Shown piece after piece: positions 7,858 to 16,767 of a DNA stretch of 64,000 nt. The DNA lies in contig JBNMHA010000001.1 in NCBI GenBank assembly GCA_050872545.1, positions 1 to 64,000 of the forward strand, in the 5' to 3' direction. The stretch comes from RGIG8597 sp050872545 (GTDB lineage Bacteria > Spirochaetota > GWE2-31-10). A program made the position numbers and the translations under genes. Below the pieces are notes generated by a model, which did no database searches, was not told where the DNA came from, and was given only the letters and a program-made list of their open reading frames with translations. Within the stretch, counting starts at the first letter, position 1; the number at the start of each line of letters is the position of its first letter.

Positions 7858-10800
7858 TTAATCAAAAAGATTAATTAATTTATCATTCATTAAATTAGAA
7901 TCTATTTCATTCATAGCATCATTAAATACACAATAAATTCTAGTAGTTTGATGATCATAAAAACCATCCCATCCAAATGTAAAAGAATTTTCCAAAGGAA
8001 TTGCTTTTTCGATTTGATACCAGTATTTCTCAATATTTTTGTCGTAATAACTACGCCCTGCACCAGAAATAAATCCATCAATACTAATATTATTTGAGAA
8101 ATCAACAAAGTGAGCTTCATCTCTGTAAAGAATATGGATTTCTTGAGAAATCTTACATGCTGCTAATCGAATTAACTGAACAGTTAAATATGTAAAATCT
8201 AAAAAAGTTACAGCTAGCGCAATCTGAAGTGCAATTTCCCAAGAATAATTATAAGGCGGAATAATTCCATCATCAAAAGCCGGCGGAACAATTTCATCAT
8301 CATTACTATAAAAATTGTACATTTTTACCTTTTTGTCGCCGCTGAGTGAATTAAATGTCTTATTCGGAAACTTAAAGCAATCTCTGTTAGATTTTTCGTT
8401 GTCTCCTATATCTGCTGTACTTGTTCCTACGCCGTTCAGTCCTACTACAAATGGGATTTCACTCGCAAACTTTTCCATTTTGTCAGTTTGCAGATTGTGC
8501 ATTGTGATGTTATTCACCGTTACACCGTGCGAATGCCCTATAAGTATTATTTGAGACGCTCGGCAGTAAAAAAGGTTTGCCGCTACTCTGTCGTATATAA
8601 ATTTTTCCAGTGCTTCGGCTGCCGCGTCACGGTATTCATAATTGTTTTCGCCCGACCAGTTGAAGTAATACGCTTTGTCATTTTGCGAATAATCCAAATT
8701 CAAAGCTTTTGCTACAGACGGCTGTTTAAAAAATTTTGCGGTATTTCCTTCACCGTTTTCGCAAAACATGTAATAGTTTCCATGCTGTTTAGCTTCAGTT
8801 ACCCACTTATAAAAAAGCGTTCCATGTGTAAATATTACTATTCTGCTTGTAGGTACATCGTCAAGTTCCGATAAAAACTCCCGGCTGTCATCAGCTTCTT
8901 CCGTTACTTCAAACTTTACCACACTGTAATCTTTATACAATTTGTACGTATAACTTGTAGTTACGCCTTGGCTGTCTTTTTGTGAACTGACATAAAGAGC
9001 CCAATATCCTTCGGTAGCTTTCCTTAAATCTTCCCTAAATGTGTCATGCTCATAACCGCTTCCGTTGCTGGATGATGTATGTGATTTCATGTGAATGGAA
9101 ACAGTTTTCACATATCTAAAATATGACGTACACAATTCATTGCCATTTTTATCTAAAAGCGGAACACCTTTTACAAACTTTTTTGTAGGAATATACGGCT
9201 GTCCGTTTTTTTGCAGGTAGTATTCGGTATCGCCAATGCGAAAAAGATTATTTGAATGAGGTTCACCGCTTTGGTAACAGGCATTCCGCACTGCATTTTC
9301 AGTCGCTGCAATTCTGAATTCGCCGACATTGTTTGAAAAAATTGCCGGAGTCTGCGGTACTTCTATTCTTACTTCCGGTTCATCCGCATCAATAAAATAC
9401 ATATCATTTTCAGGTTCTTTCTGTTCCACTCCGGCAAAGTCCGCCAGTTTCGCCACAATCTGCATTGCGGTTTCATTTGCCTTTATGTAATCATTATCCC
9501 GAAATGTTTTTTGCAGTTTTTTTGTGTCATCAAGCAAATCAATTTGTTTCCTTGTATCTTCATCCGCCGCCAAACTGACAAGGCGCGAAGTCAATTCCCA
9601 CAACGTTATGCCCTCTGCACGCCGTACACTGCTTACGTTAGTTGAAACTCCTATTAAATCAAAAGTTACTTCCTCATCACGGTCTGCATTTACAAGATAC
9701 GGAAAACTCAATGTCATATTCGCACCGGCAGCCAATTCTACAGATGTAGATTTTAAATCCATTTGGACAAACGACGGAATATTTTCAAAACGCAGACATA
9801 TCACATCAGTTTGCTTTGCATTATTTGTAACTGTTACTTTTATCTGGCTTTTTACACCTTTAGTGTAATAACCGACATTTGATTGAATCGAAAAATCGGC
9901 ATCTACAACATTCAGTTTAATGACATGTTCACGTTTTACTTTAGGATTGTTTGCCGAACTGCAAATTATCTTTACTTCAGTACTTTTCTTTTCAGTAAGC
10001 TTCACTGCAACTTCTATTGTTTCATGAGATTTTCCGTTTAATGCAGCTGTATTTTTAGATAACTTAACTTGGGCAAAATCAGAATCCGCACTGATAAAAT
10101 ATGAATCCTTAATATCCGTATTATTATGAATTACGATCGATGTTAAAATTTCTGCATTCAACGGCAATGACAATGAAGAATTTCCAGATATTGTGAAATC
10201 CGCATTGCTTGGATTAAACGTAATAGTAAAACTCTGCTTTTGCGCTGGATTGTTCACTGATGTCAAAGTAATTACTGCTTCTTTTGATGACGTTTCGTTT
10301 AGTTTCGCTTCCAATACAAGACTTTTGCTTTCACCGGATTTCACAGCAAATAAATTTGTCTCGGCTGATATTTCAAGACCAACGGATGGTTCTGTTTCTA
10401 CTTTGTACGTATCATCAACATCACCATTATTTGTTATATTCAGTGTCTGCCGAGTACTTTCATTCACTGCTACAAACAACGCATTATTTCCAGATATTGT
10501 GAAATCCACGTTACTTGGATTAAACGTAATAATGAAACTTTGTTTCTGTGCCGGATTGTTCACTGATGTCAAAGTAATTACTGCTTCTTTTGATGATGTT
10601 TCGTTTAGTTTCGCTTCCAGCGCAAGACTTTTGCTTTCACCGGATTTCACGGCAAATAAATTTGTCTCGGCTAATATTTCAAGACCAGCGGATGATTCTG
10701 TTTCTACTTTGTACGTATCATCAACATCGCCGTTATTTGTTATGTTCAGTGTCTGCCGAGTACTTTCGTTCACCGCAACAAACAGCGCATTATTTCCAGA

Positions 10801-12438
10801 TATTGTGAAATCCGCATTGCTCGGGTTAAACGTAATGGTAAAACTCTGCTTTTGCGCTGGATTGTTTACTGATGTCAAAGTAATTACTGCTTCTTTTGAT
10901 GATGTTTCGTTTAGTTTCGCTTCCAGTGCAAGGCTTTTGCTTTCACCGGATTTCACTGCAAATAAATTTGTCTCGGCTGATATTTCAAGACCGGCGGATG
11001 ATTCTGTTTCTACTTTGTACGTATCATCAACATCGCCGTTATTTGTTATATTTAGCGTCTGCCGAGTACTTTCATTCACCGCAACAAACAACGCATTATT
11101 TCCAGATATTGAAAAATCCGCATTGCTTGGGTTAAACGTAATAATGAAACTCTGCTTTTGTGCCGGATTGTTTACAGATGTCAAAGTAATTACTGCTTCT
11201 TTTGATGATGTTTCGTTTAGTTTCGCTTCCAGTGCAAGACTTTTGCTTTCACCGGATTTCACTGCAAATAAATTTGTCTCGGCTAATATTTCAAGACCAA
11301 CGGATGGTTCTGTTTCTACTTTGTACGTATCATCAACATCGCCGTTATTTGTTATATTTAGCGTCTGCCGAGTGCTTTCATTCACCGCAACAAACAGCAC
11401 ATTATTTCCAGATATTGTGAAATCCACGTTACTTGGATTAAACGTAATGGTAAAACTCTGCTTTTGCGCCGGATTGTTCACTGATGTCAAAGTAATTACT
11501 GCTTCTTTTGATGACGTTTCGTTTAGTTTCGCTTCCAGTGCAAGGCTTTTGCTTTCACCGGATTTCACGGCAAATAAATTTGTCTCGGCTGATATTTCAA
11601 GACCGACGGATGATTCTGTTTCAACTTTGTATGTATCATCAACATCGCCATTATTTGTTATGTTCAGTGTCTGCTGAGTACTTTCATTCACTGCTACAAA
11701 CAGCGCATTATTTCCAGATATTGTGAAATCCGCGTTACTTGGATTAAACGTAATGGTAAAACTACAGTTTTCATTTGAATCATTTTCCGAAACTGCGGTA
11801 ATATCGACTTTGCCGATTCTTGATTCCGGCAGCATAACGCTGTAATCTACAGTTTCATACTCTCCGGAAGAGATTTTAACTTCAGTTTTTGTCAACGTTA
11901 AGCTAACATTTTCACATACCGCCGACAGCGCATATTTATCCGAAAATTTTCCGGTATTTCTTACAATGAAATTTCCGGTCAATTGTTTATTCACCGGCAA
12001 ATACAAAGATGAATCTCCGATTATCTCAACTTTTGCCGGAGTAGAAATATCTACAGTCAACAAAATTTCTTTTTTATTCGGACGAAAAGATTCCCCGCCT
12101 ACGACAAATATAGCTGCCTTGTAACTTCCTTTTTTCAAAGCTTTTACGCAAAATATCGCTTCTTTCTTTTCACGTGCATTTACAGAAATTTTTTCTGCAA
12201 ACTCCAAGTTGAAGCCTTCAGATTTTTCTGCTGACAAATAAAAATCCTGCGAATAATCCTCTTGATTTTCTATAAATACAGAAAGCAATTGCTCTGTTTC
12301 CAACGGCATTTTTTTAAGCAGCTGATTTTCCGACAGTGCAAATTTGTACTCTCTGTGAGTTTTCACTTCGTTCCATTGTTCCTGCGTACAGCTGAAAATA
12401 AACAGCAGCATTATCGACAACAAACTATAGTATTTCAT
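7858..12438 (-). CDS. Giant lipoprotein: tandem Ig-like/CARDB-like repeats plus serine hydrolase domain
   Basis: 1526 residues. A lipoprotein signal ends LLFIFSC (Cys17). A divergent Ig-like unit comes first, then five near-identical 102-residue repeats (each starting NPSN.DF.ISGN) and two degenerate ones; the repeats resemble NEW3/CARDB-type beta-sandwich modules. The C-terminal ~450 residues look like an alpha/beta hydrolase: FTHGT as oxyanion-loop candidate, Ser1303 in GHSHG, an Asp near 1381 in NDDEIVPP and His1443 in EAHFVDF. A surface-anchored lipase or esterase presented on a stalk is inferred; the substrate is unknown. The start overlaps the upstream gene by 14 bp, with GGAGGG before ATG. 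Confidence 0.82.
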   Translation of the reverse strand: MKYYSLLSIMLLFIFSCTQEQWNEVKTHREYKFALSENQLLKKMPLETEQLLSVFIENQEDYSQDFYLSAEKSEGFNLEFAEKISVNAREKKEAIFCVKALKKGSYKAAIFVVGGESFRPNKKEILLTVDISTPAKVEIIGDSSLYLPVNKQLTGNFIVRNTGKFSDKYALSAVCENVSLTLTKTEVKISSGEYETVDYSVMLPESRIGKVDITAVSENDSNENCSFTITFNPSNADFTISGNNALFVAVNESTQQTLNITNNGDVDDTYKVETESSVGLEISAETNLFAVKSGESKSLALEAKLNETSSKEAVITLTSVNNPAQKQSFTITFNPSNVDFTISGNNVLFVAVNESTRQTLNITNNGDVDDTYKVETEPSVGLEILAETNLFAVKSGESKSLALEAKLNETSSKEAVITLTSVNNPAQKQSFIITFNPSNADFSISGNNALFVAVNESTRQTLNITNNGDVDDTYKVETESSAGLEISAETNLFAVKSGESKSLALEAKLNETSSKEAVITLTSVNNPAQKQSFTITFNPSNADFTISGNNALFVAVNESTRQTLNITNNGDVDDTYKVETESSAGLEILAETNLFAVKSGESKSLALEAKLNETSSKEAVITLTSVNNPAQKQSFIITFNPSNVDFTISGNNALFVAVNESTRQTLNITNNGDVDDTYKVETEPSVGLEISAETNLFAVKSGESKSLVLEAKLNETSSKEAVITLTSVNNPAQKQSFTITFNPSNADFTISGNSSLSLPLNAEILTSIVIHNNTDIKDSYFISADSDFAQVKLSKNTAALNGKSHETIEVAVKLTEKKSTEVKIICSSANNPKVKREHVIKLNVVDADFSIQSNVGYYTKGVKSQIKVTVTNNAKQTDVICLRFENIPSFVQMDLKSTSVELAAGANMTLSFPYLVNADRDEEVTFDLIGVSTNVSSVRRAEGITLWELTSRLVSLAADEDTRKQIDLLDDTKKLQKTFRDNDYIKANETAMQIVAKLADFAGVEQKEPENDMYFIDADEPEVRIEVPQTPAIFSNNVGEFRIAATENAVRNACYQSGEPHSNNLFRIGDTEYYLQKNGQPYIPTKKFVKGVPLLDKNGNELCTSYFRYVKTVSIHMKSHTSSSNGSGYEHDTFREDLRKATEGYWALYVSSQKDSQGVTTSYTYKLYKDYSVVKFEVTEEADDSREFLSELDDVPTSRIVIFTHGTLFYKWVTEAKQHGNYYMFCENGEGNTAKFFKQPSVAKALNLDYSQNDKAYYFNWSGENNYEYRDAAAEALEKFIYDRVAANLFYCRASQIILIGHSHGVTVNNITMHNLQTDKMEKFASEIPFVVGLNGVGTSTADIGDNEKSNRDCFKFPNKTFNSLSGDKKVKMYNFYSNDDEIVPPAFDDGIIPPYNYSWEIALQIALAVTFLDFTYLTVQLIRLAACKISQEIHILYRDEAHFVDFSNNISIDGFISGAGRSYYDKNIEKYWYQIEKAIPLENSFTFGWDGFYDHQTTRIYCVFNDAMNEIDSNLMNDKLINLFD
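10181..11764 (-). repeat. Five 306-bp in-frame tandem repeats plus a partial sixth
   Basis: Copies start at 10181, 10487, 10793, 11099 and 11405, exactly 306 bp apart, and a partial copy begins at 11711. The period is a multiple of three (102 codons), so loss or gain of a unit keeps the frame. The units differ at only a few positions, suggesting recent expansion or homogenisation. Confidence 0.95.
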
Positions 12439-12985
12439 TTTCCCTCCTTATTGTGAAATCAACAACCTTACACTTAATAAAAGGACGATAACTTATTGAA
12501 CTGACATAACCATTGCCGAAATATGTACTGGCAGATAAACATTGCTGCACAACAAACGGATAAACAGATAAGGCTTTGTATATTCTGTTATAAAATGAAC
12601 TTTCCGATTCAGTCACCGGTTCAAATTTTCTGCTAAATGTTATCAATTGATTTTCCCGATAGAATATTTCAATTCCGTTGTCTTCACCGTAAACCATACA
12701 CGGAAGCTTCTTAGGTGTTCTGTTCAATCGATACAAACTGCCGCTTTCAGAAATAAAAATAAGTTCTTGTTTTGAAAGTCCGTTTACATCGTAAATGTCA
12801 TTAGCCTGATTTACTAACTTTACAGATGTCAAAGTTTCTTCATCGACTTCACTTTCAATTTTTGCCGTATTGTCCACTTGTACTGTAACATTGTCTTCTT
12901 CCTGCAAAGTTTTATGGCTTTTCCAAGTACACCCGACATTGATGGCCACAAAAAGCAGCACAATTATTAACTTAGAAAAAATCAC
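12425..12985 (-). CDS. Small lipoprotein of the TolC/lipase operon
   Basis: 186 residues, function unknown. The lipobox is INVGC (Cys19). The rest is hydrophilic, with no motif I recognise. The start is GTG at 12985, inside the stop of the TolC-like gene (GTGA overlap), with GGAGGA upstream. The ATG at 12987 is in another frame and meets a stop at once. The 3' end overlaps the start of the giant lipoprotein gene by 14 bp. Tight coupling to both neighbours suggests a shared envelope function. Confidence 0.75.
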   Translation of the reverse strand: MIFSKLIIVLLFVAINVGCTWKSHKTLQEEDNVTVQVDNTAKIESEVDEETLTSVKLVNQANDIYDVNGLSKQELIFISESGSLYRLNRTPKKLPCMVYGEDNGIEIFYRENQLITFSRKFEPVTESESSFYNRIYKALSVYPFVVQQCLSASTYFGNGYVSSISYRPFIKCKVVDFTIRRENEIL

Positions 12986-14346
12986 ATTTCCTCCCCATAA
13001 AAAAAATTAATCTGATAAACAGCAAACTCGTATTTCGTATCGAGAGTTTTCTTCCTTGCTTCGATTATCCGTTCAATTGCATTTTTTATTTCGTATACTT
13101 CGATAAGCCCTTTCTGAAATGCCTCTGTAACTTCCCGATACTCTTCTTCCGACAATTTTTCATACGCTTCTAACGTTCTTATTTTTTTTCTGTAGTTTTG
13201 AATTTGTTTTGTATGCAAGGCATTTTTGTATTCTTTGATTTCTTGATGTTCTTGAAGTTCATACTGAAGTTTCTTCTGCTCTTTCCTCAAGTCGCACAAT
13301 CGCAGCTGTTGTTTGGAGAACGGTAAGGAAAAATTCAAAGGCATTTTTACAACGAAATTCAAGCTTCCGACTTTGTCATTCCAATATTTGCCGCTATTTT
13401 CAAACCAATCTCCTAACCAAGGATTGCGTGTATAACTGGGTGAAAACAAGTAATTTACTTGAAGTGACGGAATGAAATGCGCAATTTCTTCCGCAATATT
13501 AAGTTTCAGTTCTTTTTGCCGCAACGAAAATTCTTCTTCACGATATTCAGAACATGTTTTTTCATCAAAAAAACTCTCATTATGAAAATCTTCTAATTCG
13601 CCTGAAAAATAAATATTTTCTTCTCCAAGCAAAAAATTAAGGAACATAAGACTTTTCTCATACAAGTTTTCTGTTTCATCAACTTCCTGTTGCAATTCAT
13701 TTTTTTTCAATTCTGAATAAATAGTTCTGTATTTTTCCAAGCGATCATCACATAAAGCCAGCATATTGCAAAATTGTTTTGTCAGTTCTGCATGTTCATT
13801 TGTCACTGCATTTTTTGCTTTATGATAAAAAACAGCAGCACAACCGGATAAAGCTGTTTTCCTAATTTCATTTTCAGCAAGTTCAAATGAAAGTTTGTTC
13901 TGCTTTAATAAATTTAACTTACTGCACAGTGACAAAATTGAAGCCACGTTAAATTCCCAAACTGAATATGCTGTAAAATTTACACTCCAACGAGGTTTGG
14001 TCACATCAAAAGAGTTTGGGATAACTTCATCATATCCATTTGCAGTCGCACTTAATAAGTTAGGAAGCAATTCTTCGTATGTCGTTGTTCTGTCTTTATC
14101 ACTCAAATTAGAACGAGAAAAGCTGCCGCATATTCCAAACTGCGGAATAAACTCATCAAAACTTTCGATTATTTTCAGTTTTTTCTGCAATATGCTAATA
14201 TTTTTTTGTTTAAGCGAAAGGCAATGTTTAACTGCCGTATCTGCGGCTTCTGCCGGAGTGATTAAAACATTTGCTCCGGCAAAAACTACAGAAAACAGAA
14301 ATACTGAAATTGAAATAAGTTTTTGCATCGACAAAAATTCTTTCAT
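12982..14346 (-). CDS. TolC-like outer membrane efflux protein
   Basis: 454 residues with a signal peptide (about 1-28) and then ITPAEAADTAVKHCLSLKQKN, the usual TolC-family opening in which short helices pack long coiled-coil hairpins. Long Glu/Lys-rich helices follow (about 180-235 and 350-440), as expected for the alpha-barrel tunnel. No inner-membrane pump or periplasmic adaptor gene is in the window, so a partner must lie elsewhere, or the protein may export its own operon's products. Met7 is an alternative start, but the ATG at 14346 has the better AGGGTG spacing. Confidence 0.7.
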   Translation of the reverse strand: MKEFLSMQKLISISVFLFSVVFAGANVLITPAEAADTAVKHCLSLKQKNISILQKKLKIIESFDEFIPQFGICGSFSRSNLSDKDRTTTYEELLPNLLSATANGYDEVIPNSFDVTKPRWSVNFTAYSVWEFNVASILSLCSKLNLLKQNKLSFELAENEIRKTALSGCAAVFYHKAKNAVTNEHAELTKQFCNMLALCDDRLEKYRTIYSELKKNELQQEVDETENLYEKSLMFLNFLLGEENIYFSGELEDFHNESFFDEKTCSEYREEEFSLRQKELKLNIAEEIAHFIPSLQVNYLFSPSYTRNPWLGDWFENSGKYWNDKVGSLNFVVKMPLNFSLPFSKQQLRLCDLRKEQKKLQYELQEHQEIKEYKNALHTKQIQNYRKKIRTLEAYEKLSEEEYREVTEAFQKGLIEVYEIKNAIERIIEARKKTLDTKYEFAVYQINFFYGEEM

Positions 14347-14361
14347 TTCATCACACCCTGT

Positions 14362-14715
14362 TTAGTCGGCACGAACAAAAGTGCCCCAACTCCAAAGTGT
14401 CAACTTTCCGCCTGACAATGTGTAAGCGTAAGTTTCATCTTTGTCTTTAAAGTTGATTATACCGCTTTCGGATTTATCAATTTCCCACTCAAAGCTATTT
14501 GAAACCGAACCATTTTTGTAAACATAGTCCACTTTCATTTTGTCATTAGATGTGAATTCCAGATTATATTTCTCATACACAGAAAATTCTTTGCTATCAA
14601 AATCTTCCGGAACCCATTTCCCAATAAGTCCGCATTCCACTCCAGCAGGAGTACAGCTCGCCAATGCAAAAATAAATGCAACAGTAATAAAACAAATTTC
14701 TAATCCTCTTTTCAT
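14362..14715 (-). CDS. Small lipoprotein, lipocalin-like family
   Basis: 117 residues with lipobox ALASC (Cys21). The mature part opens GVECGLIGKWVP and closes with YTLSGGKLTLW, typical of small one-domain beta-barrel lipoproteins annotated lipocalin-like. It is paralogous to the 15367-15747 protein, which shares GV.C.L.GKW and LSGG.L. First gene of the second operon, behind the duplicated leader. The ribosome binding site is AAGGAT, nine bases from the ATG. Confidence 0.7.
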   Translation of the reverse strand: MKRGLEICFITVAFIFALASCTPAGVECGLIGKWVPEDFDSKEFSVYEKYNLEFTSNDKMKVDYVYKNGSVSNSFEWEIDKSESGIINFKDKDETYAYTLSGGKLTLWSWGTFVRAD

Positions 14716-14752
14716 AGTTAATATCCTTGTAATAAAATTTCACGAAACTGTA

Positions 14753-14784
14753 AGATTAGCCGGCTATTGCAATCTCGCTGTCAA
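14753..14784 (-). promoter_or_regulatory. Candidate promoter of the second island operon
   Basis: On the minus strand TTGACA (14784-14779) is followed after 20 bp by TAATCT (14758-14753). The same pair, same spacing, occurs at 23055-23024 before the first operon. The 20-bp spacer is longer than the usual 17, so this is a weak call supported mainly by conservation between the two copies. Confidence 0.35.
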
Positions 14785-14820
14785 GTTTTATCGTTCATGA
14801 AAAGCGATTTTGCAAGAAAA

Positions 14821-14860
14821 AAAACTTCCCGGAGGTCAAGAAAATTCTCCGGGAAGTTTT
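14821..14860. terminator. Strong hairpin upstream of the second operon (copy 1)
   Basis: A perfect 14-bp stem, AAAACTTCCCGGAG (14821-14834) with CTCCGGGAAGTTTT (14847-14860), with a 12-nt loop. Read on minus it is followed by a run of eight U residues, so it can terminate incoming transcription just before the candidate promoter. An identical hairpin lies at 23092-23131. Confidence 0.7.
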
Positions 14861-14995
14861 TCTTGGTAAATTTTTTGTTAGTTATATTGATTTTGAAATT
14901 AATACAAGTATAATTAAAATTTTTTGTTATAAACAAATCAAGACTTTATACCAATTTAGTATTATTTACAAAATGTGTGGCAATTTTCTTTGCAG

Positions 14996-15099
14996 GGGAC
15001 AGACCTCAATTCTAACTTGGGATACAAGTAAATTCGGGTGGATATGAAAGTAAACTAAGGGACCGACCTATATGCTATTTTAGAATTAAAGTCTGTCCC
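14996..15099. repeat. REPIN-like repeat inside copy 1
   Basis: GGGACAGACCTCAATTCTA (14996-15014) and TAGAATTAAAGTCTGTCCC (15081-15099) are inverted copies with 17 of 19 matches. A third half-site, AAGGGACCGACCTATATGC, starts at about 15057. The layout matches the 432-533 unit. Confidence 0.65.
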
Positions 15100-15112
15100 T
15101 TGTGTTAATGAG

Positions 15113-15214
15113 ATCTCCGGGTCAAGCCCGAAGATGACATAAAATTTCACAAATTACTTTGTTATTCCCTAACTTGCGTCCTATTGTCATTGCCCGGTGC
15201 GACCGGATAATGAC
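15113..15214. repeat. Two REP-type hairpins
   Basis: ATCTCCGGG/CCCGAAGAT at 15113-15135 has the TCAAG loop and one mismatch. GTCATTGCCCGG/CCGGATAATGAC at 15186-15214 has a five-base loop and unpaired internal bases. Both recur in the 170-bp units at 23360-23700. Confidence 0.6.
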
Positions 15215-15278
15215 ATTAGGCTTGTATGGTGTCAGACCTATATGCTATTTCCACATATAAATACAGCGCAAAAAGCAT

Positions 15279-15314
15279 AAAAAAAGCGGCAAGAAATTTT
15301 TGTTTCTTACCGCT
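15279..15314 (-). terminator. Intrinsic terminator of the first island operon
   Basis: AGCGGCAAGAAA (15285-15296) pairs with TTTCTTACCGCT (15303-15314) across a six-base loop, with one mismatch. On minus a run of U residues follows. It lies about 50 bp after the stop of the last gene at 15367. Confidence 0.8.
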
Positions 15315-15366
15315 TATTTCAAAAAGGATTATGTTTATTATTTGCCGACAAAACAATTTTCCAAAA

Positions 15367-15747
15367 TTAACATGTTCGTTCTAAAACTAAAGATCTGGAG
15401 AAAATTAAGTATCCGCCGCTTAAAATACATGAAATTTCTCCGTCCGGAAGTCCTTTGCCCTCACCGTCAATACACTCAATTTCCAAAATTGTTCCATTAA
15501 AAATGCAGCCATCGCCTTCTTTACTTGTACCTGTTATTTTATATACCTCAGAAAGTTTTTCACTTCCGTTATCCCAAGAATAAACGAAAGTATCATCTGC
15601 ATAAAATTCTATAATATACGTAACTCCGCCGGATTCGCCGCTCCATTTTCCCAATAAATCGCAACTAACGCCAGCACAAGTACACGATATTATCAAAAAA
15701 AACAAAGCAACCGGCAGCAATGCAAAAAATCCAATTTTACTTTTCAT
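15367..15747 (-). CDS. Small lipoprotein, lipocalin-like family (paralogue)
   Basis: 126 residues with lipobox IISC (Cys22) and then CAGVSCDLLGKWSG, matching the opening of the 14362-14715 protein; LSGGYLIFS near the end also matches. Repeated Y.IEFY-like beta strands suggest a small barrel. Last gene of the first operon, 9 bp after its neighbour. The first 15 codons (MKSKIGFFALL) are shared with the 15757-16758 gene, so signal peptides appear to be copied between unrelated lipoproteins here. Confidence 0.7.
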   Translation of the reverse strand: MKSKIGFFALLPVALFFLIISCTCAGVSCDLLGKWSGESGGVTYIIEFYADDTFVYSWDNGSEKLSEVYKITGTSKEGDGCIFNGTILEIECIDGEGKGLPDGEISCILSGGYLIFSRSLVLERTC

Positions 15748-15756
15748 TGTCGTCTC

Positions 15757-16758
15757 CTAAATCAAAGAACATGTCAAATTTATCATGTTATATTTGTATA
15801 CTTTATCTGTCCAAGCTTGAATTATGTAGATATTATCCCCATGCCGTGCGCTATCCGTATCTTTCGTTTTTATTGAAACTCTATCTTTTTCAACACCGCT
15901 TCTATCGAATGTTACAATCGATTTATTTGTTAAAAGAGTAATGAAATCATCATTTTGATAGAGTGAATTCACACTAAAAAAGCCTCCTGTAGAAAAAACT
16001 TTTTCTACATTTAAAACATTATCAATTACCGAATAACGAAACAGATCAACATCACGCCTTTCTCTTTCCCCATTATTTTCAGATACAACAAAAGTTCCGA
16101 GCAAATAAGGATCATAAAAATCTAAATACAAATAATCTTTATCAAAGCACGATAAATCAACAAATTTCTTTTGTGTAAGGTTATAAATATCGCTATACCC
16201 TAAACTATAAAGCAGAGAAACATAAACATTATTACCATTATGACCGGCAAATTTAGTCAAATACATTTCGCCTCCCGGCAGTGTCTCGTAGCGTATCTTT
16301 CTTGTTTGTGCATTATACACCGCATAAGTCACTGGAACATCTTTGAATCCGGGAACACATGGTGCAATCCAAAGTTCATTATTTACATACGTAAAACATT
16401 CTGCAACTCTGGAAAGTTCAAAATGGAGTTCCTGTACTTTCCCGGTCAACGGATTCAAGCGGGCTATACGACCGTTTACAGTTAAAAAATACACGCTTTC
16501 ATCAAAACTTTTATCATAAAAGAAATCACAAATTATACTTTCCGGGAATTTATACGTATATATCGCAGTTTCGGTTTTGGTATCGAAAGCAATTATTTTA
16601 TGGCAATTGTCATCCCATCGGGATGTTAAGAAAATTGTATTTTCATCAACATTTATTGGTTTGAAAGACGGAAACGGTGACAACGGTGCTTCACAAGACG
16701 TTATCAAAGAAAACAAAGCAAGCAGCAGCAATGCAAAAAATCCAATTTTACTTTTCAT
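15757..16758 (-). CDS. Lipoprotein, propeller-like paralogue family, member 1
   Basis: 333 residues with lipobox LITSC (Cys22). Blade-like motifs such as IIAFDTKTETAIYTY, GRIARLNPLTGKVQEL and VYNAQTRKIRYETL suggest a beta-propeller lipoprotein (inference). The first ~110 and last ~30 residues are nearly identical to the 16768-17781 protein, but the stretch from about 165 to 290 is divergent. ATG with GGAGAC upstream, 9 bp from its neighbour. Confidence 0.72.
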   Translation of the reverse strand: MKSKIGFFALLLLALFSLITSCEAPLSPFPSFKPINVDENTIFLTSRWDDNCHKIIAFDTKTETAIYTYKFPESIICDFFYDKSFDESVYFLTVNGRIARLNPLTGKVQELHFELSRVAECFTYVNNELWIAPCVPGFKDVPVTYAVYNAQTRKIRYETLPGGEMYLTKFAGHNGNNVYVSLLYSLGYSDIYNLTQKKFVDLSCFDKDYLYLDFYDPYLLGTFVVSENNGERERRDVDLFRYSVIDNVLNVEKVFSTGGFFSVNSLYQNDDFITLLTNKSIVTFDRSGVEKDRVSIKTKDTDSARHGDNIYIIQAWTDKVYKYNMINLTCSLI

Positions 16759-16767
16759 TGTCGTCTC

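Larger units (their letters stand above)
14711..15256. repeat. ~540-bp direct repeat, copy 1 (leader, hairpin, REPIN-like unit)
   Basis: This segment aligns along its whole length with 22982-23525. It covers the first codons and leader of the downstream gene, the candidate promoter, the 14-bp hairpin, an AT-rich spacer, the GACAGACC repeat and the two REP hairpins. It therefore accounts for nearly all of the 650-bp gap between 14715 and 15367. Confidence 0.85.

Noticed and set aside
10193..11677. A 494-codon open frame on the plus strand opposite the tandem repeats
   Set aside because: It is the antisense of the 306-bp repeats; one open unit copied five times stays open. The sense frame has a lipobox, ribosome site and domain logic, while this one has none.
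10181..11764. Regular repeats considered as a CRISPR array
   Set aside because: The period is 306 bp without unique spacers, and the units are coding and in frame.
14996..15214. Small regulatory RNA from the hairpin-rich spacer
   Set aside because: The hairpins belong to a dispersed repeat family, and no promoter-terminator pair encloses them.
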